A DNA stretch of 64,000 nt from Fumia sp045615345 (GTDB taxonomy: Bacteria > Bacillota > Clostridia > Oscillospirales > Ruminococcaceae): the NCBI GenBank assembly GCA_045615345.1, contig JAZLER010000010.1, forward strand, positions 1 to 64,000, read 5' to 3'. This document shows, piece by piece, positions 27,305 through 34,907 of this stretch; the stretch's first letter is position 1, and each line of letters begins with the position of its first letter. The notes under the pieces were generated by a model. It searched no databases. It was not told where the DNA came from and was given only the letters and a program-made list of their open reading frames with translations. The translations under genes were made by a program, and so were the position numbers.

Positions 27305-28240
27305 TTACTCTGCCGCTACGCAGAATGTTCTCTTCCCGTCTGATTTTATCATCATTACTTCGCATTGTAAAGTGTAGCCGGTCTTTTCCTTGACTACTTC
27401 CTTTACTTTTCTTATAAGCTTTAAAACATCGTCACAGGTTGCATTATTTTTGTTGATAACAAAACCGCTGTGCTTTGTGCTGACTTCTGCACCACCAACA
27501 GATACGCCCTTAAGCTCACATTCTTCTATAAGAGCTGCGGCAAATGCGCCCTCGGGGCGTTTAAAGGTACTGCCTGCACTCGGATATTCAAGCGGTTGTT
27601 TGTCGTGACGGCGTTTTAAAAGGTCTGCCATCTTTTCTTTAATTTCCTGTTTGTCGCCTTTTGAAAGCTTCAGTGCCACCTTTGTGATGCAAAAATCCTT
27701 ACCCGTATAATAGCTGTGACGGTAGGAAAACTCAAGTTCTTCGTTATAAAGGCGATGGCTGTTGCCGTTACAGTCCATATGCTCACAATAAATAACGACA
27801 TCTTTCATCTCGCCACCGTAAGCACCTGCGTTCATATATGCACCACCGCCGACAGTCCCCGGTATTCCGTAGGCAAATTCAAGTCCTGAAAGTGAGTTAT
27901 CTGAAGCAATGGTTGCAAGCTTTGTAAGGGAGATACCTGCATCGCAGATGATAGTGTCGTCAATGATTTCATAGTCTGCAAAGTCAGAAGAAATCAGCAC
28001 TGCGACTGCATCAACGCCCTCATCGTCAATGAGCAGGTTGGAGCCTTTGCCAAGGATAAAATACGGCGCATCTTTAAGGATTGCGATAACCTTTGAAAGC
28101 TCATCGGAATTTTTGGGCATTATCATTAAAGGCACTTTCCCACCAATGCGGAAGGTGGTATAACCGCTCATTTTAACATCGGTGCAAAAACCAACAGACA
28201 GGTCTTTGCAGGCAGTTTTTATATTTTCGTATTTGTTCAT
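27305..28240 (-). CDS. murB: UDP-N-acetylenolpyruvoylglucosamine reductase
   Basis: FAD enzyme that reduces the MurA product to UDP-MurNAc. The 311 residues start at ATG 28240 (GGGGG site); in-frame codons upstream of it come from repeat DNA and are unlikely to be translated. Visible: GKGSNLLIDD (FAD), YGIPGTVGGGAYMNAGAYGGEM, the catalytic Ser in YPSAGSTFKRP, and the C-terminal Glu in CEVMMI. It is a type IIa-like short form. First gene of murB-rapZ-whiA. Confidence 0.95.
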   Translation of the reverse strand: MNKYENIKTACKDLSVGFCTDVKMSGYTTFRIGGKVPLMIMPKNSDELSKVIAILKDAPYFILGKGSNLLIDDEGVDAVAVLISSDFADYEIIDDTIICDAGISLTKLATIASDNSLSGLEFAYGIPGTVGGGAYMNAGAYGGEMKDVVIYCEHMDCNGNSHRLYNEELEFSYRHSYYTGKDFCITKVALKLSKGDKQEIKEKMADLLKRRHDKQPLEYPSAGSTFKRPEGAFAAALIEECELKGVSVGGAEVSTKHSGFVINKNNATCDDVLKLIRKVKEVVKEKTGYTLQCEVMMIKSDGKRTFCVAAE

Positions 28241-28254
28241 ACAAAGACCCCCAA

Positions 28255-28560
28255 TGTGCTTCGCACAAAGTAATAAGTAATAGTGAAAAGTGAAGAGGTG
28301 AGGTGTGCCGTTGGCACAATGCAAAATGCATAATGCATAATGCAAAATTATAATTGGTTGTAGGGGCGGACGCCTCTGTCCGCCCGTTTGGTCAGGTGAA
28401 GCGAAACGATTTTAATGAAACACCTCATCCACCGCTGACGCGGTCCCCCTTCCCTCGCTGCGGCTCGGGCCACGGCTCGGCTCTGACAGTCCACCGGACC
28501 GTCATTCACCCCCGAGCCCATTGCTACGCAATCCCACTGGGGAAGGCTTTAATAATCGAA
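28255..28560. repeat. Intergenic repeat DNA upstream of murB
   Basis: No gene is seen. The stretch contains a GCAAAATGCATAATGCATAATGC run (28319-28344), a TTGTAGGGGCGGACGCC...GTCCGCCC palindrome (28359-28386), and from about 28420 a dispersed element opening CACCTCATCCACCGCTGACG that recurs inverted at 42873-42903. Further hairpins of the CGGCTCGGG and AGTCCACCGGACCGTCA type follow. Confidence 0.7.
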
Positions 28561-28777
28561 AAAATTTGTGATTTTTCAAGGTTCGTAGGGAGCGCATTTA
28601 TGCGTTCCTCACAACACAGAAAAAGCCATCGTATAATCTGTAAATTTGAATTTTTTCAAGCCCTGATAACACCGAAAAAAACATCGTATAATCTGTAAAT
28701 TTGAATTTTTTCAAGGCAGCAGGGCGCAGGAATACGGGTGTATTTCAAGCCCTGATAACACAGAAAAAAACAAATTT
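28561..28777. repeat. Composite intergenic repeat with inverted AAATTTG ends
   Basis: It opens with AAAATTTGTGATTTTTCAAGG and closes with CAGAAAAAAACAAATTT. Inside, the unit beginning CATCGTATAATCTGTAAATT occurs twice (about 28627 and 28681), as does CAAGCCCTGATAACACxGAAAAA. A separate GTAGGGAGCGCATTTATGCGTTCC palindrome lies within the first part, as if nested. A related element is at 34734-34905. Confidence 0.75.
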
Positions 28778-28782
28778 ACCGA

Positions 28783-29739
28783 TTATTGGTACATCTTCCA
28801 GAGCATAGAAGCCCCTATGGTTCCTGCATCATTACCAAGTTCAGCAATTTTTAAGGTTGTTGCAGGGCAGTTACCTACACCATAGGTTTCTTTTTTAAGG
28901 ATTTCACGCAAGGGTGCGAGGAGAGTTTCGCCTTCTTTACAGATACCACCACCGATGATTAAAACTTCGGGCTGGAAGATATTGATAAAGTTTGAAAGTC
29001 CGCATCCCAAGTTCCAGATATATTCGTCCACTACTGCTTTGCCGACTTCATCGCCAAGGCGCATTGCATCGAAAGCGGTTTTGCCGTTTACTTCGTCCAA
29101 AGAGGGAGAAACTTCCCAGAGTTTTGAAGAAGGGTTTTTCTCCATAGCTTCTTTTGTCATTCTCACGAGTGCTGTTGCAGAGGCATAAGCTTCGATACAA
29201 CCGCGTCTGCCACAACCACAGAGTTCGCCGCCGTCTTTGACTACCATATGGCCGAGTTCGCCTGCAATTCCGTTAAATCCTGAATAAATTTTGCCGTCAA
29301 TGATGATACCGCCACCGACACCGGTACCGAGAGTAATCATAATAACATTATCAATTCCTTTTGCAGCACCTGCGAGCGCTTCACCAAAGGCCGCAACATT
29401 TGCATCGTTGTCAAGGTAAACGGGTTTACCTATTCTGTCGGAGATATATTTTGCAAGAGGAGTGTTTTCAAATTTAAGGTTACAGGAATAGAAAACCACA
29501 CCGTTTTTAACATCAACAGCACCGGGAGTACCGACACCCACTGCCTCGATATCATCGGTTGTGAGGTTCAAATCAGCAAGGGCAAGTTTTGCACACTGCA
29601 CCATACGCTCAGCTAAAGCTTCATCGTTTCCGTCAACTTCGGAAGGAATGGAAGCTTTTGCAACGACCTCATAATTTTCGTTTACAACGCCTGCTTTGAT
29701 AAAGGTTCCGCCTAAATCTATACCAACATAATACTTCAT
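28783..29739 (-). CDS. ROK-family sugar kinase (probable glucokinase)
   Basis: Protein of 318 residues starting at ATG 29739, which is 11 bases from AAGGG; an ATG nine bases upstream is too close to that site. Visible: phosphate-binding GIDLGGTFIKAG (6-17), catalytic D112 in LDNDAN, GTGVGGGI (138-145), and the ROK zinc site H164 with C174, C176 and C181 in CGCGRRGC. No N-terminal DNA-binding domain, so it is a kinase rather than a repressor. It phosphorylates glucose or a related hexose. It follows hprK closely, linking it to carbon control. Confidence 0.88.
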   Translation of the reverse strand: MKYYVGIDLGGTFIKAGVVNENYEVVAKASIPSEVDGNDEALAERMVQCAKLALADLNLTTDDIEAVGVGTPGAVDVKNGVVFYSCNLKFENTPLAKYISDRIGKPVYLDNDANVAAFGEALAGAAKGIDNVIMITLGTGVGGGIIIDGKIYSGFNGIAGELGHMVVKDGGELCGCGRRGCIEAYASATALVRMTKEAMEKNPSSKLWEVSPSLDEVNGKTAFDAMRLGDEVGKAVVDEYIWNLGCGLSNFINIFQPEVLIIGGGICKEGETLLAPLREILKKETYGVGNCPATTLKIAELGNDAGTIGASMLWKMYQ

Positions 29740-29757
29740 AATATTCATTACCCTTCT

Positions 29758-30720
29758 TTAAAAATTCCAGTCTGTACTTTCTTTTGGTTCCATAAGTTCA
29801 ACGGGCATACCGAGGCTTTCCATAAGCTCAGCGGCAGCGTTGTATCCCATCTTCTTCTGGCGGTTGTTCATTGCGGCAACCTCTAAGATAATAGCTAAGT
29901 TTCTACCGGGTTTTACGGGGATGGTGAGGGACGGGATTTTAAGCCCTAAAATAGTGGTATATTCGTCCTCAATACCCATTCTTTCGTAAACCTTTTCGGG
30001 GTCCCAGTGTTCAAGCTTTACTATCATATCGATTTTTTCGGTAAGTTTTACAGAACCCATACCGAAAATTCTTCTCGCATTGATAATACCTATACCGCGG
30101 AGTTCGAGAAAATGCCTGATATTATCGGGAGAACTTCCGACAAGCGTACGGTTTGAAACTCGTCTTATCTCAACAGCATCGTCAGCGATAAGACGATGAC
30201 CTCTTTTTACAAGTTCGATTGCGGTTTCACTCTTACCGACACCGCTGTCGCCTAAAATAAGGATACCTTCACCATATGCTTCAACTAAAACGCCGTGTCT
30301 TGTGATACGGGGAGCAAGCTCAACATTCAGAAAAGCTATCATTGTAGCCATAAAACCTGAGGTTGACTCCTGAGTCCTTAAAATCGGAACTTCGTACCCT
30401 GTTGCGGCATCGATAAGCTCAGGTACCACATCCATCCCCCTTGTAACAATAACAGCAGGGATTTTAAGGGAACACATCTCATTTAAACGCTCTGCCCTTA
30501 CATTCTGGGGCAAATCGTTCAAGTAAGCGTTTTCCATCTTTCCGATAATCTGGATGCGTTCGGGGTCAAAATAATCCTTGAATCCCGAAACAAAAAGCCC
30601 GGGGCGGTTTACATCACTTGAAGAAATCAGTATATCTTTCGGGTCTTTCGGAAGATAGATACTTTCAAGTGAAAGCTCGTTAATCATTTTTTCAAGAGAA
30701 ACTGTAAAATTTGAAGCCAT
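29758..30720 (-). CDS. hprK: HPr kinase/phosphorylase
   Basis: Bifunctional sensor enzyme that phosphorylates and dephosphorylates Ser46 of HPr, the centre of carbon catabolite repression in Firmicutes. 320 residues from ATG 30720 (GGAGGGAG upstream). Visible: H142 in RHGVLVEAYG, Walker A GDSGVGKS (157-164), the LELRGIGIINAR signature near 205-216 and the C-terminal K4 loop KPGRN. A promoter-like TTGCAA-N18-TATAAT lies 40 bases upstream. Confidence 0.96.
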   Translation of the reverse strand: MASNFTVSLEKMINELSLESIYLPKDPKDILISSSDVNRPGLFVSGFKDYFDPERIQIIGKMENAYLNDLPQNVRAERLNEMCSLKIPAVIVTRGMDVVPELIDAATGYEVPILRTQESTSGFMATMIAFLNVELAPRITRHGVLVEAYGEGILILGDSGVGKSETAIELVKRGHRLIADDAVEIRRVSNRTLVGSSPDNIRHFLELRGIGIINARRIFGMGSVKLTEKIDMIVKLEHWDPEKVYERMGIEDEYTTILGLKIPSLTIPVKPGRNLAIILEVAAMNNRQKKMGYNAAAELMESLGMPVELMEPKESTDWNF

Positions 30721-30760
30721 ATTACTCCCTCCAATACTATCATTTTGACATTCTATTATC

Positions 30761-30790
30761 ATTATACACCTTTAATTATCACTTTTGCAA
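30761..30790 (-). promoter_or_regulatory. Candidate promoter of hprK-ROK kinase
   Basis: TTGCAA (30790-30785), an 18-base spacer and TATAAT (30766-30761), overlapping the 3' end of the EamA gene. Confidence 0.6.
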
Positions 30791-31641
30791 TACTTAACAG
30801 CATATATTTCGTTTGCAAATGCAGCACCGATTACAAGCACACCGCCGAGTATCTGCAAAGGGGTCATTCCCTCTTTTAAAAAGAGTGCAGAAAAGACTAT
30901 TGCAAGTACGGGGTCAATATAGCTGAAAACTGCGGCAGTCTGGGCAGTGAGCTTTCTTATACAGGTAAAATACAAAAGGTACAAAATTCCCGTATGTACA
31001 ACTGCTACCGTAACAAGCAGGAGCGTTTCTTTTGCATCAAGAGGAGCAAAGCTTAAAGAATCGGTGAAAACAAGGTAAATTCCCATTACAACTGCCGATA
31101 TCACAAGCTGAACAAAGCCTGATTCCATACCCGAAATGTCATAAAGCTTTTTGTTGGCAACCATAATACTTGCATAGAACAAAGCAGCAAGAAGTCCGAA
31201 AAGAACACCGATTACACTGCCCGTTTCCCCTGTTCCCGAAACAAAGATGATACCAAGTAATGCCGCCAGAACGCAGAGGATTTTAACTAAACTTAACTTT
31301 TCCTTCAGCAAAAAGGGTGACACGAAAATCACGATAACAGGTGCAAAGTAATAACAAATCGTTGCGGTGGCAATTGATGTATAGTTATACGCTTCAAACA
31401 AAAGCATCCAGTTAAACCCGAGTGCCGCACCCGAAACAACAAGGTATGGAAGGTTTTTCTTTATATCCTTAAAGGATATGCCTTTGCCTGAAATCAAAAG
31501 GCACAAAAGCAGGAATACAAAGCCTGAAACAGACCTTACAAAGGCTATCTGTCCCGATGTGAAAGGAATAAATTTTACGAAGAGCCCTATACTTCCCGAT
31601 AAAATCATTGAAAATAAAAATCCGAGTTTTGCTTTTAACAT
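30772..31641 (-). CDS. EamA/DMT-family transporter
   Basis: Integral membrane protein of 289 residues with about ten predicted transmembrane segments arranged as two EamA repeats. The first ends near SGTGETG (about residue 143) and the second contains the conserved YIDPVLAIVFSALFLKE segment (about 240-258). Members export amino acids, metabolites or nucleotide sugars; the substrate cannot be told. It begins one base after the DUF3006 gene ends and lies in a run of minus-strand genes from YgiQ to the ROK kinase. Confidence 0.85.
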   Translation of the reverse strand: MLKAKLGFLFSMILSGSIGLFVKFIPFTSGQIAFVRSVSGFVFLLLCLLISGKGISFKDIKKNLPYLVVSGAALGFNWMLLFEAYNYTSIATATICYYFAPVIVIFVSPFLLKEKLSLVKILCVLAALLGIIFVSGTGETGSVIGVLFGLLAALFYASIMVANKKLYDISGMESGFVQLVISAVVMGIYLVFTDSLSFAPLDAKETLLLVTVAVVHTGILYLLYFTCIRKLTAQTAAVFSYIDPVLAIVFSALFLKEGMTPLQILGGVLVIGAAFANEIYAVKYCKSDN

Positions 31642-31642
31642 T

Positions 31643-31864
31643 TTACTTCTCCATTATACTATCCAAAAGACTTTTAATTTTTTCTTTTCTCTTTGCGGTT
31701 TCGCTTAAATCAACAAGATACCGACCATCTGAAAACAGTAAAACCTGACCTTCCTTTACACCACAGGGCAAATCGGAAAGAGGCATATTTACAAAGGTTT
31801 TGTCAGCAGTTTCAAGTACTGCGACATCTTCTTCAATACGGTCCACAATAAATTTATTCATCAT
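31643..31864 (-). CDS. DUF3006 small protein
   Basis: Protein of 73 residues with an Ig/OB-like beta pattern (FIVDRIEEDVAVLE...VNMPLSDLP...EGQVLLFSDG) followed by a charged helix ending KRKEKIKSLLDSIMEK. This is the DUF3006 pattern. Such genes typically sit next to ComEC-like metallo-hydrolases, as here, where the start overlaps the hydrolase stop by 11 bases. Two adjacent ATG codons are possible starts. The function is unknown; a partner or regulator role for the hydrolase is a guess. Confidence 0.75.
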   Translation of the reverse strand: MMNKFIVDRIEEDVAVLETADKTFVNMPLSDLPCGVKEGQVLLFSDGRYLVDLSETAKRKEKIKSLLDSIMEK

Positions 31865-32807
31865 TTTTCACCTTTTTGATGTTAAGTTTTTTGCCGTTGG
31901 TTGAGATGATAATATTTCCGTCAATATCGGTTCTGTAAACAGGTTTACCCATATTTGAGATGCATTTCTTAGTTTCGGGGTGCGGATGTTTGTATTCGTT
32001 ATCTTCGCCTACTGAAATCACATAGACATCAGCGTTTACCGCTTTTAAAAACTTCGTACTGCTGCTTGTACGGCTCCCGTGATGGGCAACCTTTAAAACA
32101 TCTACCGAAACATCGTAACCATACTTCAATACATCATACTCAGAATCGGTTTCGATATCACCTGTAAAAAGAAAACTTTTATCCTTATATGTAAACTTTA
32201 AAACAAGTGAGTAATTATTCAAGTCCTCGTATTCATTGACAGGACCCAGAACCTCAAAAAAACCGTCACCAAGGGGAATTTCAGTGCCGTGGCTTAAATA
32301 GGAAGCTTTTGCATCTGTGTCTTTTACAGCATAAAGAAATTCCTCAAAACTTTTACTTGTCGGCAAAAGGTTGTCGGGAATTTCTGGCATATAAACCTTT
32401 TTCACCTTAAAGTTTCTTATAACGGTATCAAGCCCACCGATATGGTCGGAATGGGGATGGGTCGCAAAAACCGCATCAATACTTTTCACCCCGACACTTT
32501 TAAGGTAATCGCTTACCACTTTGTCCTTGTTATAATCGCCGCCGTCAATGAGGGCATTGTGTATTCCCGACTGTATCAGAATTGCATCGCCCTGCCCCAC
32601 ATCGATATAATGGACAATCACATCATCGGTTGCAGATACATTTTCATTAAATGACGGCCTGATATTTTCGATATTCTCAAAATCGGGAAGCCATTTGGTC
32701 CAGTCAAAACCGTTAAAAAGGGTGACTATCAAAAAGGTTGCTAAGATAAGGGCTGCTGATACCACAAACGCCCAGTCTATCTTATACCCTTTTTTTCTTT
32801 TTGCCAT
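31854..32807 (-). CDS. Membrane-anchored ComEC/Rec2-like MBL-fold hydrolase
   Basis: Protein of 317 residues: a short basic N-terminus, one transmembrane helix (about 10-30), then a metallo-beta-lactamase domain like the C-terminal part of ComEC. It has HYIDVGQGDAILI near 66, the metal motif THPHSDHIGG (about 115-124), FTGDIE and the late HHGSRTSSS. The channel domain of ComEC is absent, so this is the stand-alone secreted or surface form, possibly a nuclease or phosphodiesterase. Overlaps YgiQ by 26 bases and the DUF3006 gene by 11. Confidence 0.87.
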   Translation of the reverse strand: MAKRKKGYKIDWAFVVSAALILATFLIVTLFNGFDWTKWLPDFENIENIRPSFNENVSATDDVIVHYIDVGQGDAILIQSGIHNALIDGGDYNKDKVVSDYLKSVGVKSIDAVFATHPHSDHIGGLDTVIRNFKVKKVYMPEIPDNLLPTSKSFEEFLYAVKDTDAKASYLSHGTEIPLGDGFFEVLGPVNEYEDLNNYSLVLKFTYKDKSFLFTGDIETDSEYDVLKYGYDVSVDVLKVAHHGSRTSSSTKFLKAVNADVYVISVGEDNEYKHPHPETKKCISNMGKPVYRTDIDGNIIISTNGKKLNIKKVKNDE

Positions 32808-34656
32808 TTCCTGCTCCTTTTTGTTTTCTTATGTTATGGGGAGTGCGTTTTAAAGTTTTTTCCTTTGGCTGATTTATGGGAGGTACAAGGCAGTTTTTGG
32901 ATGTGCCTATCAAATCAGTGCGTTTTGCAAGCCTTAACGCTTTTATGACAATCTGCTGATTTTTGGGGAGAAAATACTGCAAAAGTGCGCGTTGCATAGC
33001 CTTTTCTTCCGAAGTTTTCGGAACAAAAACCTCTTCTCCCGTATAAGGGTTCATCCCCGTATAGAACATACAGGTCGAAATTGTACCCGGTGTGGGATAA
33101 AAGTCCTGAACCTGTTCAGGGTGGATACCCTCAGCCTTTAAGAACAAGGCAAGCTCTATCGCATCGGAAAGTCTGCTCCCCGGGTGGGAAGACATAAGAT
33201 AAGGCACTAAATACTGCTTTTTGCCGATGCTTTTTGTTATCGAATAAAACTTATCTGAAAACTTTTTATAGACATCAATATGAGGTTTTCCCATACAGTC
33301 AAGCACATGGGAAGAACAATGCTCGGGGGCAACTTTCAGCTGACCGCTGACATGGTGAGTCACAAGTTCTTTGAAAAACTCGTCATTTTTATCCTCCAAA
33401 AGATAATCGTAACGGATACCCGAACGGATAAAAACTTTCTTGATACCAGGGATTTTTCTTATCTTGCGAAGCATCGAAAGGTACTCTGAGTGGTCCGCCA
33501 CCAAAGCCTTGCACGGAGTTGGCGCAAGACATTTTTTACCGACACATAAACCCTTTTCAATCTGCTTTTCACAGGAAGTTTTGCGAAAGTTCGCAGTAGG
33601 TCCGCCGACATCGTGGATATAGCCCTTGAAGTTTTTCAAAGTAGTTAAAAGCTTTGCTTCTTTTAAAACCGACTCTTCACTTCGTACTGCAATCTTTCTG
33701 CCCTGATGGAATGCAATGGAGCAGAAGTTACAGTTACCAAAACACCCTCTGTTATGGGCAATGGAAAACTCGACTTCCTCGATACCCGGGACACCGCCCA
33801 AGGCCTCATAGTCCCGGTGATAAGTCCTCATAAATGGGAGGGCGTAAACCCTGTCAAGCTCCTTTGTTGTGAGTACACGCATCGGGGGATTTTGCACAAG
33901 CATCATATCTCCCTGGCGCTGTAAAACGGTTCTGCCTGTGATTTCGTCCTGGTTGTCCATCTGGATTTTGGTTGCCTTGCAGTAGTTTTTCTTATCCCTG
34001 CTAACAACCGAAAAATCAGGACACTGCACCCCACCGTAAGGGGTGTTTTCAGGCTCTGTGAGATAACAGGTACCTCGTATGTCGGTAAGTGTTTTTATAT
34101 CTTCGCCGTTTGCAAGACGATTTACAATCTCAATTGTCTGGAGTTCGCCCATACCGTAAGTTAAAAGGTCAGCTTTGCTGTCAACAAGTACAGACGGACG
34201 GACTTTGTCGTCCCAGTAATCGTAATGGGCAAAACGCCTCAGCGATGCTTCAAGTCCACCGATTACAATGGGAATATCGCCGTAAATTTTTCTTAACTGA
34301 TTACAGTAGACAATAACTGCCCTGTCGGGGCGCTTGCCTGCCTTACCACCTGCTGTATAGGCATCATCGGTTCGTTTTTTCAAAGCAACTGTGTAGTGAG
34401 CAACCATTGAATCGATGTTTCCTGAAGTTACAAAAAAGCCATACTTCGGTTTACCGAGTTTTTTGTAATCGGCATCGGACTGCGGCTGAGCAATAATGCC
34501 GACAGTATAGCCTTCTGCCTCAATCACCCTTGAAATTATCGCAATGCCAAAACTCGGGTGGTCAACATAGCTGTCCCCCGTAATGCAGATAAAATCAAGT
34601 TCACTGATGCCTCTTTTTTCCATATCTTCACGGCAAATCGGTAAAAAATCGTTCAT
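32782..34656 (-). CDS. YgiQ-family radical SAM protein
   Basis: Protein of 624 residues. An N-terminal B12-binding-like or UPF0313 region (FICITGDSYVDHPSFG, GGLEASLRRFAHYDYWDD) precedes a radical SAM core with CX3CX2C in NRGCFGNCNFCS near 310. DVGGPTANF and PHIDVYKKF follow, and the tail is very basic (KKKKRV). This is the widespread YgiQ family, whose reaction is unknown. Start ATG 34656 with GGGAG upstream, preceded by a GCTCAGA...TCTGAGC hairpin in the leader. First gene of the run leading to hprK. Confidence 0.9.
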   Translation of the reverse strand: MNDFLPICREDMEKRGISELDFICITGDSYVDHPSFGIAIISRVIEAEGYTVGIIAQPQSDADYKKLGKPKYGFFVTSGNIDSMVAHYTVALKKRTDDAYTAGGKAGKRPDRAVIVYCNQLRKIYGDIPIVIGGLEASLRRFAHYDYWDDKVRPSVLVDSKADLLTYGMGELQTIEIVNRLANGEDIKTLTDIRGTCYLTEPENTPYGGVQCPDFSVVSRDKKNYCKATKIQMDNQDEITGRTVLQRQGDMMLVQNPPMRVLTTKELDRVYALPFMRTYHRDYEALGGVPGIEEVEFSIAHNRGCFGNCNFCSIAFHQGRKIAVRSEESVLKEAKLLTTLKNFKGYIHDVGGPTANFRKTSCEKQIEKGLCVGKKCLAPTPCKALVADHSEYLSMLRKIRKIPGIKKVFIRSGIRYDYLLEDKNDEFFKELVTHHVSGQLKVAPEHCSSHVLDCMGKPHIDVYKKFSDKFYSITKSIGKKQYLVPYLMSSHPGSRLSDAIELALFLKAEGIHPEQVQDFYPTPGTISTCMFYTGMNPYTGEEVFVPKTSEEKAMQRALLQYFLPKNQQIVIKALRLAKRTDLIGTSKNCLVPPINQPKEKTLKRTPHNIRKQKGAGNGKKKKRV

Positions 34657-34733
34657 ATTATTCTCCCAATAAAAATGGTCATAGCTCAGACAGTTATGAA
34701 ACCATCTGAGCCAAATATTCCTTTAAAATGCAG

Positions 34734-34905
34734 AAATTTGTGATTTTTCAAGGCAGTGGAGCGAAGGCATATGCGATAGACGCACGACACTGACACAGAA
34801 AAAACAAATTCCTTAAAACACTCAAAAATTGATTTTTTTCAAGGCAGTGGAGCGAAGGCATATGCGATATTTCAAGCCCTCATAACACCGAAAAAAACAA
34901 TTTTT
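34734..34905. repeat. Intergenic repeat related to 28561-28777
   Basis: Two consecutive units contain TTTTTCAAGGCAGTGGAGCG followed by AAGGCATATGCGATA. The first is bounded by AAATTTGTGATTTTTC and GAAAAAACAAATT, the second by CAAAAATTGATTTTTTTC and CGAAAAAAACAATTTTT. It fills the gap between YgiQ and ftsK; no gene is seen. The inverted A/T-rich end with a T-run may terminate ftsK. Confidence 0.75.
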
Positions 34906-34907
34906 AT

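Noticed and set aside
28354..28698. Plus-strand frame of 114 codons upstream of murB
   Set aside because: Made entirely of intergenic repeat and palindrome sequence.
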